Of a DNA stretch of 64,000 nucleotides, positions 47,225 through 58,033 are shown piece after piece. The first letter of the stretch is position 1. Every line of letters begins with the position of its first letter. The stretch is taken from assembly GCA_029641185.1 (NCBI GenBank), contig JAPWGK010000006.1, positions 558,001 through 622,000 of the forward strand, written 5' to 3'. This DNA is from Pseudofabraea citricarpa (lineage: Eukaryota; Ascomycota; Leotiomycetes; Helotiales; Dermateaceae). The notes below the pieces were generated by a model. The model was given only the letters and a program-made list of their open reading frames with translations, was not told where the DNA came from and did not search any database. The translations under genes were made by a program, and so were the position numbers.

Positions 47225-47601
47225 AGCTGCAGGCAAAGCAGAATTGTGCTGAACCTGTTTTAAAATAACAAAGATAATGAGCAACAGCTTCGTTGCACCT
47301 GTACAACCACCCCACTATAAGGAGGCACCGGAAAGATGGCCGATGAGAATTTTGCAAGGCGTTGCCCAAGGAAAGGGTACGGGTAGTGTTGGAATTGTGA
47401 GGATTAGGCCTTGCCAATAGAGCCTGGAGGCTTCTGGCAGGACTGTTGTAATTTAGAGGACAAAGAAAGCACACAAGCACGACCTTAGGCTCGCGCTGTA
47501 TGCCATACCAAAATATCTGCTGTGCCACAGTAGTTGTCAATTGAGGAAAGCTCAGTGACATACCAGAGAATGATGTTTGTTATGGCTGATCTCCAATTTT
47601 G
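47225..47601. other. convergent 3' intergenic region
   Basis: 377 bp between Epl1 and the SET-protein gene, which converge. No separate gene is seen; both 3' UTRs should share it. Confidence 0.55.
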
Positions 47602-49239
47602 TTACTTATATCTTCCTTTCTTCTGCGATCGTTGTGGTTCATCCCGTGTTCGCTTTCCCTTTCCGCTTTCTGTCTTTGTACTGCTCGGTGAAGTCTTCCG
47701 CAGCCGCATACGCTTGTTGTGTCCTTCGAAAGTGCGTGCATCTTTGAGCGCTTTTCTTATGACTTCTTTCTCTCCCATTCGAACCTTGATGGCCATCATC
47801 TCTCGAACAGATAGGTTTCCTTGTCGGAGAAGTTTCTCATCCTCTTCTAAAGTCGTCTTGTACTCCTTTTCTCTTTGCTCCAACAAGAAGACCAATACTT
47901 GACCGAGAAGCTCTGTAGTCATTTTTGATCTGCTTGGAATCGAAGCTTGAGAGCTTGAGATAGTTGCAAGGTTCTCCTCGTCAACCAGCAAAAGATAGAG
48001 AAAAGCCAATAGCTCATCTGGAATGCTGGGTCCACTCTCATCCGCGTGAGCTAAGTCATAAGATTCCTCAAAAATATCCTCCCGTCGTGCAAGCTCGAGT
48101 CTTTTCTCCAGAGCGTCGCTGCTTAACTTCTCCAAATCTGGGTGTACTGTGCCATTTTGGAAAGCCGATATAATAGACGGTGTTGTAATCTCAGCCACGT
48201 CATAGATGGCATAATTATCTGACTGATAGCCATAGCGTCGGAGGAGATCACTTTGGGGGAGTTGACCATAGTCATTGAATATCTCTTCGCCCTTCAAAAT
48301 AGGCTTGATGGCTCTCATCTCCAAATCTTCATTATCGCAGCACAGTCGAGCGTTGTTTCTGTCTGCGTCCGCGTTAAGCATGTCCGCAAGAGGAATCATT
48401 GACAGGATAGTTTTTTCGTCCTCTCCGTGGTCAGATACTAGATCATCTCCATCTTCCACACCGTCGTCCCTGTCGTTGGTCTGCGGTTCTTCGGAAGGAT
48501 CCGGGATATCAAAAGCATACGCCATTATGATTGAAGCTACCCGATGGCAGAGGTCGACATTACAGCTATCCAAACCAAGGGGAGAAATATGAGTGGAAAA
48601 CATATCTTCAGCGGATTTCCTCCCTATTTTCTGTACTACAGCAGAGGCTTGCAGGCTAGCGAGCTCCGACTCGTCCCAGAATACCAAGCTGTTGAGGTCT
48701 CGGGGTAGAACAGCTAAATATGGGGCCCATTCTGAATCGGTTCGTGTGCCTTCGGATATCATGATTGCTGTAAGCGCCTGATCGCAATTAGAGAGAATAC
48801 TTTGGCTGGTCCCTTGAATAGACCTACAAGCCAAGGAGGCATAGCAGACAGGGCATCCTCCGCTGTTTTCGGGGTCCCATTTCGGTTGCTTGCAATGACG
48901 TTTTTGACGTTGAGGACTACTGCTCGTGGAATGCTGAATACTATCTCGTCTTCGGCGAAGTCCTCCGTGGCCACTGGAAACTAGATTAGCTTATTGAACG
49001 ATGCAGAATTTTCTTCCACGGCATGAAGCAAGCAGCGATAGGCCGGAGAGAATAAAGAAGAATTCCGGAGACAGCTGTAGGAAAAGAGAACATGTCAGGG
49101 CATGCTTACCAACTCCACGTCCGCGACCCTCCATGCGCAGGTCCACCAGTTTCATTTTGGGATTCATTTTGACTCCATTACTATTCAGCCAAGAGAGAAA
49201 GGTAGTCGTAGCGACATCGAAATCGTCAGCTCCCTCCAT
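47602..49239 (-). CDS. SET-domain lysine methyltransferase, Rkm4/SETD6-like
   Basis: Three exons: 49239-49110, 48973-48828, 48777-47602; 483 aa. The SET region is split by a large insert, as in the SETD6/Rkm family: an N-terminal part with FLSWLNSNGVKMNPKMKLVD, GRGVVATEDFAEDEIVFSIPR and PPWLALTAIMISEG..SEWAPYL; then FSMIPLADMLNADADRNNARL-type residues (here LSMIPLADMLNADADRNNAR), which carry the NxxH-like catalytic core, and GEEIFNDYGQLPQSDLLRRYGY. A Rubis-substrate-binding-like helical C domain follows and the tail is basic (KRMRLRKT, GKGKRTRDEPQRSQKK). Yeast Rkm4 monomethylates ribosomal protein L42; S. pombe relatives act similarly. The substrate here is inferred. The 50-nt intron joining PPWL to ALTA has a short alternative in which the frame stops, so it is needed. 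Confidence 0.87.
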
Positions 49240-50104
49240 GGCGTAGAGAGGAGAATGAGGGTTGCAGAAAAGTCGGTATGAAGAGTAAGTGAAGAGGTCG
49301 TGTACCTTAGCATCACACAAAATCTTAGGCTGATTCTCTTCCGAGCCGGCGCTAGCGACTTAGTGCCGACGAACGACAAGGTCAGAGGCTTCATCTTCCA
49401 CCACAAAAGTCCTCTACGAACGAGTTTCTTCCACTTTAAAAGCCAGTTGAAAGCAGAGGGGACGTAGGCTTATTGCATTTGGTTTTGGTCTTCCAGCTGC
49501 AAATCATGTTGTGGGAACATTATGTCGTGTTTTATCCACGAACAAGAATCCTAGGATTGCATGGGCCTTTCATATCGATTGTAGATTGGCTTTCTTATCA
49601 GAAGTTGCCCCTGGGACAAGGCAATCTGGTTCTAGAGTTGGAACAAACTCAGTGGTAGGTTCTGCACTGCATTTGCATCTATCAAATAACGGCTTTGAGG
49701 TGTATTGAAAGTGTGAATAATTTTATAGCTGGGTTCGGCCATCAAAAGTACGTGGGGTCGTGAGAATGAACCAGGACCACCAGCCCCCATGCAAAACTTA
49801 GCTAATCAGCCTTCTTATCGGATGCTGCCACAATTTTGAAAAGCACAATTTTTGGTCATATTTTAAAGTACTAAGGACTCCTTTACAAAGGTGTGTCTGT
49901 GAAGTAATTTATTCTTTGGGGGCAACCTGACAATTTTCGTTACCAGACTCGAATTTACCTTCTAGGTAGCCACTGAACTAAAGCAGCCGGTCGGCCAACT
50001 TTTTCTTCAACCAGGACCGGTGTAGCGGGGTCACTGTACTCCAACACCGCCCGATCACCGACCATCATTCAGTTAATATCGTAATACGTTCTACGCAAGT
50101 CACC
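49240..50104. promoter_or_regulatory. divergent region, SET gene / Kae1
   Basis: 865 bp between divergent starts. The region near 49.9-50.1 kb is the Kae1 promoter. A CTTCTAGGTAG-like motif occurs near 49960. No separate gene is supported. Confidence 0.45.
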
Positions 50105-51151
50105 ATGATTGCAATCGGCCTGGAAGGCAGTGCGAACAAATTAGGGGTTGGCATAATCTCGCATCCTCAAGGAAAACCGGCCATTATTTTGTCCAACATC
50201 CGCCATACGTATAATTCCCCACCCGGCGAAGGCTTCCTCCCAAAAGACACTGCGAAGCATCACCGATCATGGGTTGTTCGACTTATCAAGCAGGCTATGG
50301 CAGAGTCAAAGGTGAAGATCAGCGATGTAGATTGCATCTGCTATACCAAAGGGCCTGGAATGGGAGCACCGTTGCAGAGTGTGGCTGTCGCAGCTAGGAT
50401 GCTTTCTTTGTTATGGGGAAAAGAACTCATTGGAGTCAATCATTGCGTTGGACACATAGAGATGGGACGAGAAATCACCGGTGCGCAGAATCCCGTTGTA
50501 TTATACGTCTCTGGTGGAAATACACAGGTCATTGCGTACGCGGAGCAGCGATATCGAATATTTGGAGAGGCTTTGGATATAGCAGTTGGGAATTGTCTTG
50601 ATCGATTTGCAAGAACGCTAAAGATCAGCAACGATCCTGCCCCTGGATACAATATTGAGCAATTGGCAAAGAAGGGAAAAGTACTACTGGATCTGCCGTA
50701 TGCTGTCAAGGGGATGGATTGCTCCTTTTCGGGGATCCTAGCTAGTATCGATGTCCTTGCCGGCGAGTTGGAACGAAATCCTGAGTGGAAAGATCCTCTT
50801 ACGGGCGAAGCCATTACAACTGCCGATTTATGCTTTAGTCTTCAGGAGACCGTCTATGCAATGCTAGTTGAGATCACAGAGAGAGCAATGGCACACGTTG
50901 GAAGCAAACAAGTGTTGATCGTAGGAGGCGTTGGCAGCAACGAACGACTCCAGGAAATGATGGGCCTCATGGCGAGAGACAGGGGTGGAAGTGTCTTCGC
51001 TACCGACGAGCGCTTCTGCATCGACAACGGGATAATGATAGCACATGCGGGGTTATTAGCGTTCGAGACTGGGTTCAAAACTCCACTTGAAGACAGCACC
51101 TGCACGCAACGCTTCAGAACGGATGAGGTTTTTGTCAAGTGGAGGGATTGA
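50105..51151 (+). CDS. KAE1: KEOPS complex ATPase Kae1
   Basis: Single exon, 348 aa, normal length. Kae1 is the catalytic subunit of the KEOPS/EKC complex, transferring threonylcarbamoyl from TC-AMP to A37 of ANN-decoding tRNAs (t6A); it is also linked to telomere maintenance and transcription. Motifs: [16 protein letters not shown] at the N terminus, [12 protein letters not shown], the metal-binding [11 protein letters not shown] (His pair near residues 110-115), [42 protein letters not shown] and [14 protein letters not shown], and [16 protein letters not shown] at the C-terminal metal site. No mitochondrial presequence, so it is the cytosolic/nuclear paralogue and not Qri7. The start is followed at once by the conserved fold, so 50105 is secure. 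Confidence 0.97.
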   Translation: MIAIGLEGSANKLGVGIISHPQGKPAIILSNIRHTYNSPPGEGFLPKDTAKHHRSWVVRLIKQAMAESKVKISDVDCICYTKGPGMGAPLQSVAVAARMLSLLWGKELIGVNHCVGHIEMGREITGAQNPVVLYVSGGNTQVIAYAEQRYRIFGEALDIAVGNCLDRFARTLKISNDPAPGYNIEQLAKKGKVLLDLPYAVKGMDCSFSGILASIDVLAGELERNPEWKDPLTGEAITTADLCFSLQETVYAMLVEITERAMAHVGSKQVLIVGGVGSNERLQEMMGLMARDRGGSVFATDERFCIDNGIMIAHAGLLAFETGFKTPLEDSTCTQRFRTDEVFVKWRD

Positions 51152-51307
51152 ACCGCCTCTGGTGGAATATATGCCTGGATACAAGCTCGCATTCAGGCAA
51201 GCCGCTGGAGCCTGGTAATAAAATCACCTCACTGATATGGATCATAGCAGAAACGAGCTTCTGAACAATCAACAGCATTAGGAATCTTTCTGCTTGGAGC
51301 TTCTCGC

Positions 51308-51863
51308 TCAGAACACATCCTCCGAATCATCATCCTCTTCAAGAATTGTTTGTCCTAAGACACCTGTCTCTTCTCTGCGCCTACCGGCATCTTTCTCGAG
51401 CCATTTCTGCATCGACGTGTCGGCCTTCCAGCGTGTCTGCTCACTCATAGAAGTCGAGCTCAACCAAGCCTCTTCGAGCTTCTTCTTCTCACGCGCAGCT
51501 CGGACCGATGCAGCAGATCGACCAGGCTCTTCGGGGACTGCGTGAAGGTTGAACAAGGACACCAGCACAGTCGACGACAAGTGTAGAAGAGAACCAGTAA
51601 GGAGGCCAACAATTGCTGCGACACCTAGATAGATATACAGGGTCTAGCTTAATGTTAGCTATGCACCTAGAAGGCGAATTCATCAGGATTGTTAGAGTGA
51701 CCTCAAATTTAGCTGCTATTCTCAAAGGGATCGTAGCAGTCGCGACAAAATAACCGCCCAGATGTAACAATGGCGCCAGGGGAATCAGCAGCCAGCCGAA
51801 GACGGTTGTCAATGGGAGGAAAGTGTAATAGAAGATGCTAGTCGCAAGGGTGAGCCAGGCCAT
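51308..51863 (-). CDS. small membrane protein, unknown
   Basis: Two exons, 51863-51702 and 51643-51308, in phase 0; 165 aa. The N-terminal ~55 residues are strongly hydrophobic (LTLATSIFYYTFLPLTTVFG, LLIPLAPLLHLGGYFVATA) and likely form one or two membrane helices; after the intron a further segment (TLYIYLGVAAIVGLLTGSLL) is hydrophobic, so two or three membrane passes are predicted. The C-terminal ~85 residues are soluble, charged and helix-prone (REKKKLEEAWLSS, MQKWLEKDAGRRREE) and end in acidic DDDSEDVF. I recognise no named family; similar proteins look familiar from other filamentous fungi. The donor is GTCACT, less usual, with a GCTAAC branch and TAG acceptor. Its 3' end is 156 bp from Kae1 and its 5' end faces the Snf1 beta gene. 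Confidence 0.75.
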
Positions 51864-52449
51864 TTTAGCCGGTTACGAGGTCCCCTGGCCCCGTTTGTTG
51901 CACAGTAGTAGTGAAGTGTGAGTACGGTACCGTAACCAAGCGGTCGAGGTGTTGTGGTGGTGGTGGTGGTGAAGGAAGCTGGTTGATGATGGTGGTGATG
52001 GTGAGCTGGAGGGCAGATGACGTAATCAGGAATCCCGCCAGCGCCAGCAACTTCGAGGGGTCGTGGAGAGCTCTTCCCCATCATTCCACCGCGCACCCGC
52101 ACCACGCACCACACACCCACTCCTCCTCCTCCTCCTCCTCCATTCAACCCACCTGCCCTCCTTGATACTAGCTCCCCCACCCCCCAGGCTCGTCGACGAC
52201 GTCAACGTCAATCGGCGACAACTCACATCTGGATGTCCTATATCAAAGTCACCGCTTCATTAACCTCAATCCCTCACCTCTTGATTACCCACAGCGACCA
52301 AAGGATGATGAACGACTGAGGCTCGAATACTCTAAATCCAAATTGACTTCATCCATTCCAGCACAACCATCTCTCCACCAGAGTAGTCCCGTTTTACACT
52401 GCACCCCCGTCCCGTAGACTGCAGGTCGCTCCTGCTTCGTTTTGCAATC
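51864..52449. promoter_or_regulatory. divergent promoter, membrane protein / Snf1 beta
   Basis: 586 bp with two GGT/GGA-type simple tracts (GTGGTGGTG near 51953-51971 and CTCCTCCT near 52121-52141). These are polypurine/polypyrimidine strands typical of fungal promoters. A frame through them on the minus strand is chance. Confidence 0.5.
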
Positions 52450-53993
52450 ATGGGGAACAACCCTTCCTCGAGCTCGAAGCCGCACTCTGCTTCAACTTCC
52501 GCGACTCCATCTCCCAGCCATGAATCTCCCAGGACGCTTCCGTCGCGACGAGATCCCAAGAATCTAATTCATTCGCAAAGAACCGCGGCGCCGCCCGAAC
52601 AGTCCCAAGCAAGCGCAAGAGGTGTCACCCACCGGCCACGTCCCTCCCAATCAAATCCTGTATCGCAGTTGAGTGATCCACGAACGAGTCACAATACCAG
52701 TCCTTCCATACACAACAACACACCTGCGCATGGGGGCTCGCATGGGGGCGCGCAGCAACAGCAACCACCAAAGACAGAAACGAAACCTATAGATCTTCCC
52801 AGTCGACCCGTTGCCGTACCCGTTCCTATTTCAAACTCTGAATCTACCTCATCGAGGTCTAATTCGCACTCGATCGAGCCATCTGGTCCCCCTCCCCAAG
52901 ACATGTCTTACCATCTTACAAGACCACCACGGCTTCCGCTCCCCATTGAGGAAGAGGTTCATACACCTGGCTCGCCAATCATTGCGCCAACTGATGCGGA
53001 CGTTGAAGCTCCACCTGCACTGGATATTGAATCGTCTGAAAATGGAGTCCTCCCCCGGAGATCATCTGCACTCAGTAGCACTACAGTTGATGAAGATGAT
53101 GCAGAAGAGCTGCAGGTCGACAAGACGAAAGCTACTGTGCCAACAGTATTTGAATGGCGGAGAGGAGGTGAGAAGGTCTATGTAACTGGATCAATTTTCC
53201 AGTGGAACAAAAAGCACAGATTACACCCGGTGTAAGTAGCACACAACTTCTTATCTTTTGATTCGCTTGGTATCATCGAAAGAACATGTGACTGACTTCA
53301 TTCTAGGGAAGGAAATCCAGGATTATTGCGAGCCATAATTCACGTGCGGCCTGGCACACACCATGTCAGATTTCTTGTGGATGGAGCAATGCAGTGTTCT
53401 CAAGATCTTCCTACCACGGTTGATTTCGGTAACAATCTTGTTAACTACGTCGAGGTCAGCGCCGACGATCTACCCCCGGAAACTCCAACCTCTGCAACTG
53501 GTACAGGAGCGCCAGTGACCAGCCCTGATAAACCAGCTCATTCAGGATCCAAAGTGGCGGAGGCTAAGGCCAAAGCAGAGGCAGCCAAACCAGCACCTAA
53601 GACCAAGCCTGTATTGCCAGCAGCTCGATACACTTCCGAGATCCCTCAATTTCTGGAAGACCTGGACAAGGGAGAAGAGACCGTAGCCTATCAGAATGCT
53701 GCGGCTGCTATTGAAAAGCTACCAACACCACCGAGTCTCCCTGGCTTTCTAGGCAAACCTATTCTGAATGCTGCTACACCAATGAAGGATGATAACAGTG
53801 TTCTGGTTATGCCAAATCACACCGTCCTGAATCATCTTGCCACGAGTAGCATCAAGAACAACGTGCTAGCTGTTTCTGCGACGACAAGATATAAGCGGAA
53901 GGTAAGTGATCGGACATTCCCGAAGCATGTTCGTTACTAATCAGAGTTCAGTATGTCACTACAATTATGTATAAGCCGACTGGAGACGATTAG
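52450..53993 (+). CDS. SNF1/AMPK kinase beta subunit
   Basis: Three exons: 52450-53231, 53307-53901, 53952-53993; 472 aa. It is the scaffold of the Snf1/AMPK trimer, linking the kinase to the gamma subunit and steering its location during glucose limitation. It starts MGNNPSSSS, an N-myristoylation signal as in Sip2/Gal83. The first ~235 residues are disordered and Ser/Pro-rich. A CBM48 glycogen-binding domain follows (VFEWRRGGEKVYVTGSIFQW, then LRAIIHVRPGTHHVRFLVDG and NNLVNYVEV). The ASC domain is C-terminal: YTSEIPQFLEDL, LPTPPSLPGFLGKPILN, MPNHTVLNHLATSSIKNNVL and RYKRKYVTTIMYKPTGDD. The last 13 residues come from a 42-nt exon. The symbol is left empty because filamentous fungi usually have a single gene not equal to any one yeast paralogue. 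Confidence 0.93.
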
Positions 53994-55206
53994 TTCAGGG
54001 TTAATTTCGTATATCAAACAGGCTAGGGAGACGACTCGGCATTAATGGAGGATGGTATATGGTGGAAGAACAGATTAGACTTTTTAAAGCTTCTTTACAG
54101 TAACTAAGCCACCTTCCGTTCTATGAAAGTAATCAAACACTACAGAAATGCCATGCCATTGCCTGAAAGTGTGGGTTTACTTTATGGCCAACACCTATGA
54201 AGCTCCTGGGTGATCCTATTTGTTTGCAATGCGATGAAAACCAGGAGATGTGCCTATACCATTACTGATGGGAATAAGCGAAACCTGCCATACATACAAT
54301 ATCACATTTTCGCTTCAAATAAGCAATTATCCCCTTCAGTCTCTTTACAACATTACTCCCGTGAACTTTGCTTCCAGGCATTCCTAACTCGCATTCGTTG
54401 AGGCCTTCCTTTTGAGCCTCGTACGAATAAAAAGAACTGCCCAATACGAGATGGATCACTTGGTCTAGATATGCGAATTAGCGATATTCTAGTAAAATAT
54501 ACAATGATTCAAGTTCCTGGAAGGGTTCGCTAAGATACGATATAATTCAAAGTCGTGAATGTGTTTTTCTTTTTTTCTTTTCCTTTTTTGTTTCCCGATC
54601 AGCTCTCGATCAGCTCTCGGAAATGGTGTCGAAACCAGTAATTTCTTGTTTGTTGGCACTTCTACTTACTAGAACTTATCAAGCAGGTGCTTAGGCCGTT
54701 TCGAGGTACTAAGTAAGATGACGTCGTGTAAAAGAATAGGTTCTGGAAGATGGTCAATCCATCGGCAGTACCGCTAGCATTGTTGAAGAATCCCGTGGGA
54801 AATCCACAATAACTTAAGGAGCTGTTTTGTAGACGCCGTCATGTATGAGGATAACAATGGTGCTAGAGAGAACATGGTGGCTCTCATTAGCTCTCACGCC
54901 GGGTATTGTTAGTGGATTAGATAATGATAAGATGGATGTAGATAACCATGTCTCCTCTCCATCTAAGGTAAGAAATAGAAGTTGAACGACAATTCTGTTA
55001 GAAGGCGCTCTTGAGGGTATATAAAAATACTCATATTAATAAAGCTGCATTTCAGTAATTATAGAGAGTTTCATAGCTTTAGGGCTGCTAGTAATCATAT
55101 GCTTTTTTTTCCTGGCGAGGTAGCTATTCTCGAGTCACATTTCAATAGCGAATGGAAAGATTCAGCTTGAGTCTACTTGTATGTGCTTGGGAATGTAATT
55201 CAATAA
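53994..55206. other. convergent 3' intergenic region
   Basis: 1.2 kb between the Snf1 beta gene and the P450 gene. AT-rich, with a T-rich run near 54560-54590 and the direct doublet GATCAGCTCTCG at 54598-54609 and 54609-54620. No gene is supported. Confidence 0.5.
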
Positions 55207-57734
55207 TCAAACTTCCCACTCAAACTTCCTTCTTTTGATCCTAACCCTCGTATCATGGACCGGCAGACTCACAGCTGTAGTCTTCTTCTGCTTCGGGATC
55301 TTCCATCCGATTTTCTCGTCCGCAGGTTCGATATCCCAATAAGCCAGCACACCAGCTACCAAACTCAAGCACTCACGTTCGGCAAACTGCCGTCCCTTGC
55401 ACATACTCGGCCCTCCACCATAAGGACGCATCGTCTGCATATCCGTGCTCAAACTCCCATCCTCATTCCTCACCAGGAATCGCTCGGGGTCGAACTTCTC
55501 TGGTGCGGCAAAGTATTTCGCATCGCGCATGTGCAGGTCATGTGGCATGGTTACGTACTCGCCCTCTCGTAAGACATATTCCGTTTCTTTGTTGCCTGTT
55601 GAGATGTACGTCTCGGCTCCCATTTGACGGACTGACCATGGCTGAGAACTCGTACGGAGAGCTTCTAGGTAGGTGGATTTTAGGAGTGGGCAGTTCTTTG
55701 ATAGTCCTTCATGCGAGATGGTCAGTTTGGGAAGTTCAGATATAGACCCGATGGTTAGTGGTTTATGGACTACCGCGTAAGGTGCGATTTCTTCTCGGAT
55801 ACGTGATACGAGGTCAGGTACTGCGAGGATATGGTGTATTTGCCAGTAGGTTAGTAGAGGGGCGTTGGCGAGTAATGCCCATAGAATCTGTATGCAAGTC
55901 AGGAAAATGCATGGTTTTATAGGGAGCTTGACTGGACTTACGCTGATGTCTCCTCTTTCATCGTAGTTAAACCCATGCTCTGTGATATACAGTCAGGAGA
56001 GATATACGGAAAATGAGGGAGTAGTTCTTACCTTTGAATAACTTATGGCGCGCCATTTCAAACTCACTCACATCATCCAAATCACCCCATGCCGAATCCA
56101 AGGGTAGGTTATCAACCGTAGCATCCAACGCTTTGTGGTACTCCACTAAACTATGCCAAACTCGTGACCTGGCGATGTGAGCTTTAATCACCCCAGGGTA
56201 GGGAGTCCATCGTGGGAGGCCCATTAGGAAATACACCATGCCGGCATCCATATCATAGATATTGTGAAGGATGTCTGGAAATTGCTCCATATAGGCTTTC
56301 CCATACAGAGCTGGTACTGATGCGTTTCCTAGCATGTCCCTCATCAGTGACATGAGGTTGATCTCCGTTTCTGTGTTGGATATGTATTCGGCCTCAGCCC
56401 ATCTCTCCCATGGTTGGTGGTCAATATCACTTTCCATGAAAGAGATCATCTGCGGAACATTCTCCTCGAGTCCTTTCTAAATATTCATCAGAGGCTGTCC
56501 AGTGACAAAATTCAAGAGATTTTACTCACTACAGTTCTTCTCATCATGCTGCCAAGAGAGGGTTCTCTCATGAGATACTGTTCCGAGTACTTGTTAAATT
56601 CCTACATGGGATTAGGTCTGTAGAATGACAACTGGCTAGGGGGATACGCACCTCCCAATCTGCTTCATATTTTGCTTTCGAACTTCTAGGAAAATCGAAG
56701 AACTAGCAAGGCTTTAGCGGTGCAATTCATGATTTGTTGTTCATCAAGTACCTTTTCTACTACATTCCATGCTATTGGCTGAAAATTTGCCACTGATTCT
56801 CTCTGTTGCATTACTCTATTGGAGAGTTAGCTAGGGAAGGGAAGCAATTATGGACCTGGTCTGTTGACCCTTTGACTAAATGTGGATCTGATACTGTGAA
56901 AGTGGTCAGTAACCGATGGGAGAAAGCTTGTAGAGAGAAGATATAAAAGTTTAAGTAAATTTTTGATATTTTCGGGAGTGTCGTGTTAACCAGAAACAGC
57001 AAGCTACTATAAAGGTAGATGGCAATAGTTGTTTTTAAATTTCTGGAAACCATTTAATACAACTATGTATGCAGCTCGGTGTTGTGGGGGGTGGAACTCA
57101 TCATCGCAATATCAAAGCATACCCGTTCAGGCGTTGGAAATGCAACAAGGAGCTACAACTTTGAGCCGCGAAGGAAATATCAAGTGACCTACTTATATTA
57201 TGTGTGGTTGGACCTAGTCTCAAAGCAAATATACCATGTGCACTTAGATCCCTATCATGGAAGTCAGCTCGGCGTTCCAAATCAGTCGGCGGCATACAGC
57301 CATAAAAGCGAAAATAAACGCTTCGACTTCTTACCTCAGCTCGCTCATCAACTTGACCGGATCCCAAAGGCTACATAGCAACGCAATATAATTAACAACT
57401 CTTCTTATTCGCAATTCTCTCTGATGATCACTTACAATGATAATGCATGACCAATTCCGGGTATCCAATAGGGCAGCAGCCAAACACTCTTAGCTACAGC
57501 ACTCTTGCTTCGTTCCTGGCCTCCATTCTTCCTCTGCACAACCACAGAAGGCCGCTCGCTTAGGAGACGCGTAGCAAGAATGACAGTCAGGGGAGTGACA
57601 AGTAGGATGATAAGCGTCGGTAGTGGTGGTGCAGCGAGCAAGAAGTTCCACAAATAAGAGAGCATACCCGAAGATTCGGGCCCAGCTCCATGACCAGACC
57701 TAGAGACAGGGAGGGGATCGTAGAAGTCATCCAT
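55207..57734 (-). CDS. cytochrome P450, CYP7/CYP8-like, ten exons
   Basis: Exons: 57734-57436, 57370-57335, 57251-57193, 56893-56856, 56802-56752, 56702-56652, 56601-56530, 56476-56032, 55979-55942, 55887-55207; 589 aa. A microsomal haem monooxygenase by type: one N-terminal hydrophobic anchor (LPTLIILLVTPLTVILATRLL), then YWIPGIGHAL. The ExxR pair is in YLEALRTSS, the meander in FDPERFLV, and the haem loop is PYGGGPSMCKGRQFAERE with the ligand Cys. The I-helix reads ILWALLANAPLLTYW: it lacks the AGxxT threonine and has the Asn form seen in CYP7 and CYP8 (sterol 7/12-hydroxylases, prostacyclin synthase). Substrate is unknown; a steroid or an oxylipin rearrangement are possibilities. No biosynthetic genes sit beside it. 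Several exons of 36-72 nt were placed by eye, so the 5' half is less certain; the longest intron is 57192-56894. Confidence 0.83.
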
Positions 57735-58033
57735 ATTATGCACGTGTAGAGAAAGGGAGAGGAAAACAAAGGCGAGCAATAAATAGGAATGCTGGAGGTG
57801 GTAAGCAAGCCTTCTTGGTTGGGTTGATAGGCCAATGAGACAAAACTTAAAGTGTCTTCTCTGGCCGCTGAGAAGATCCCTGCTCGGCTAGAGAAATAGG
57901 GGTCCGTAAGCGGGTACAGCGGGGTGAGTGCAGTGCATGTCTTTTCTCGCGAACCTTCATCTCCTTCTCACACCAATCATTATTCTATATCGATAGAAAT
58001 CCCTTGAAGCATTCAACCGCCAGCCAAGTCAAG
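57735..58033. promoter_or_regulatory. 299-bp divergent promoter, P450 / ITPase
   Basis: The start codons are 299 bp apart on opposite strands. A housekeeping gene and a P450 share this interval. No specific site was recognised. Confidence 0.5.
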
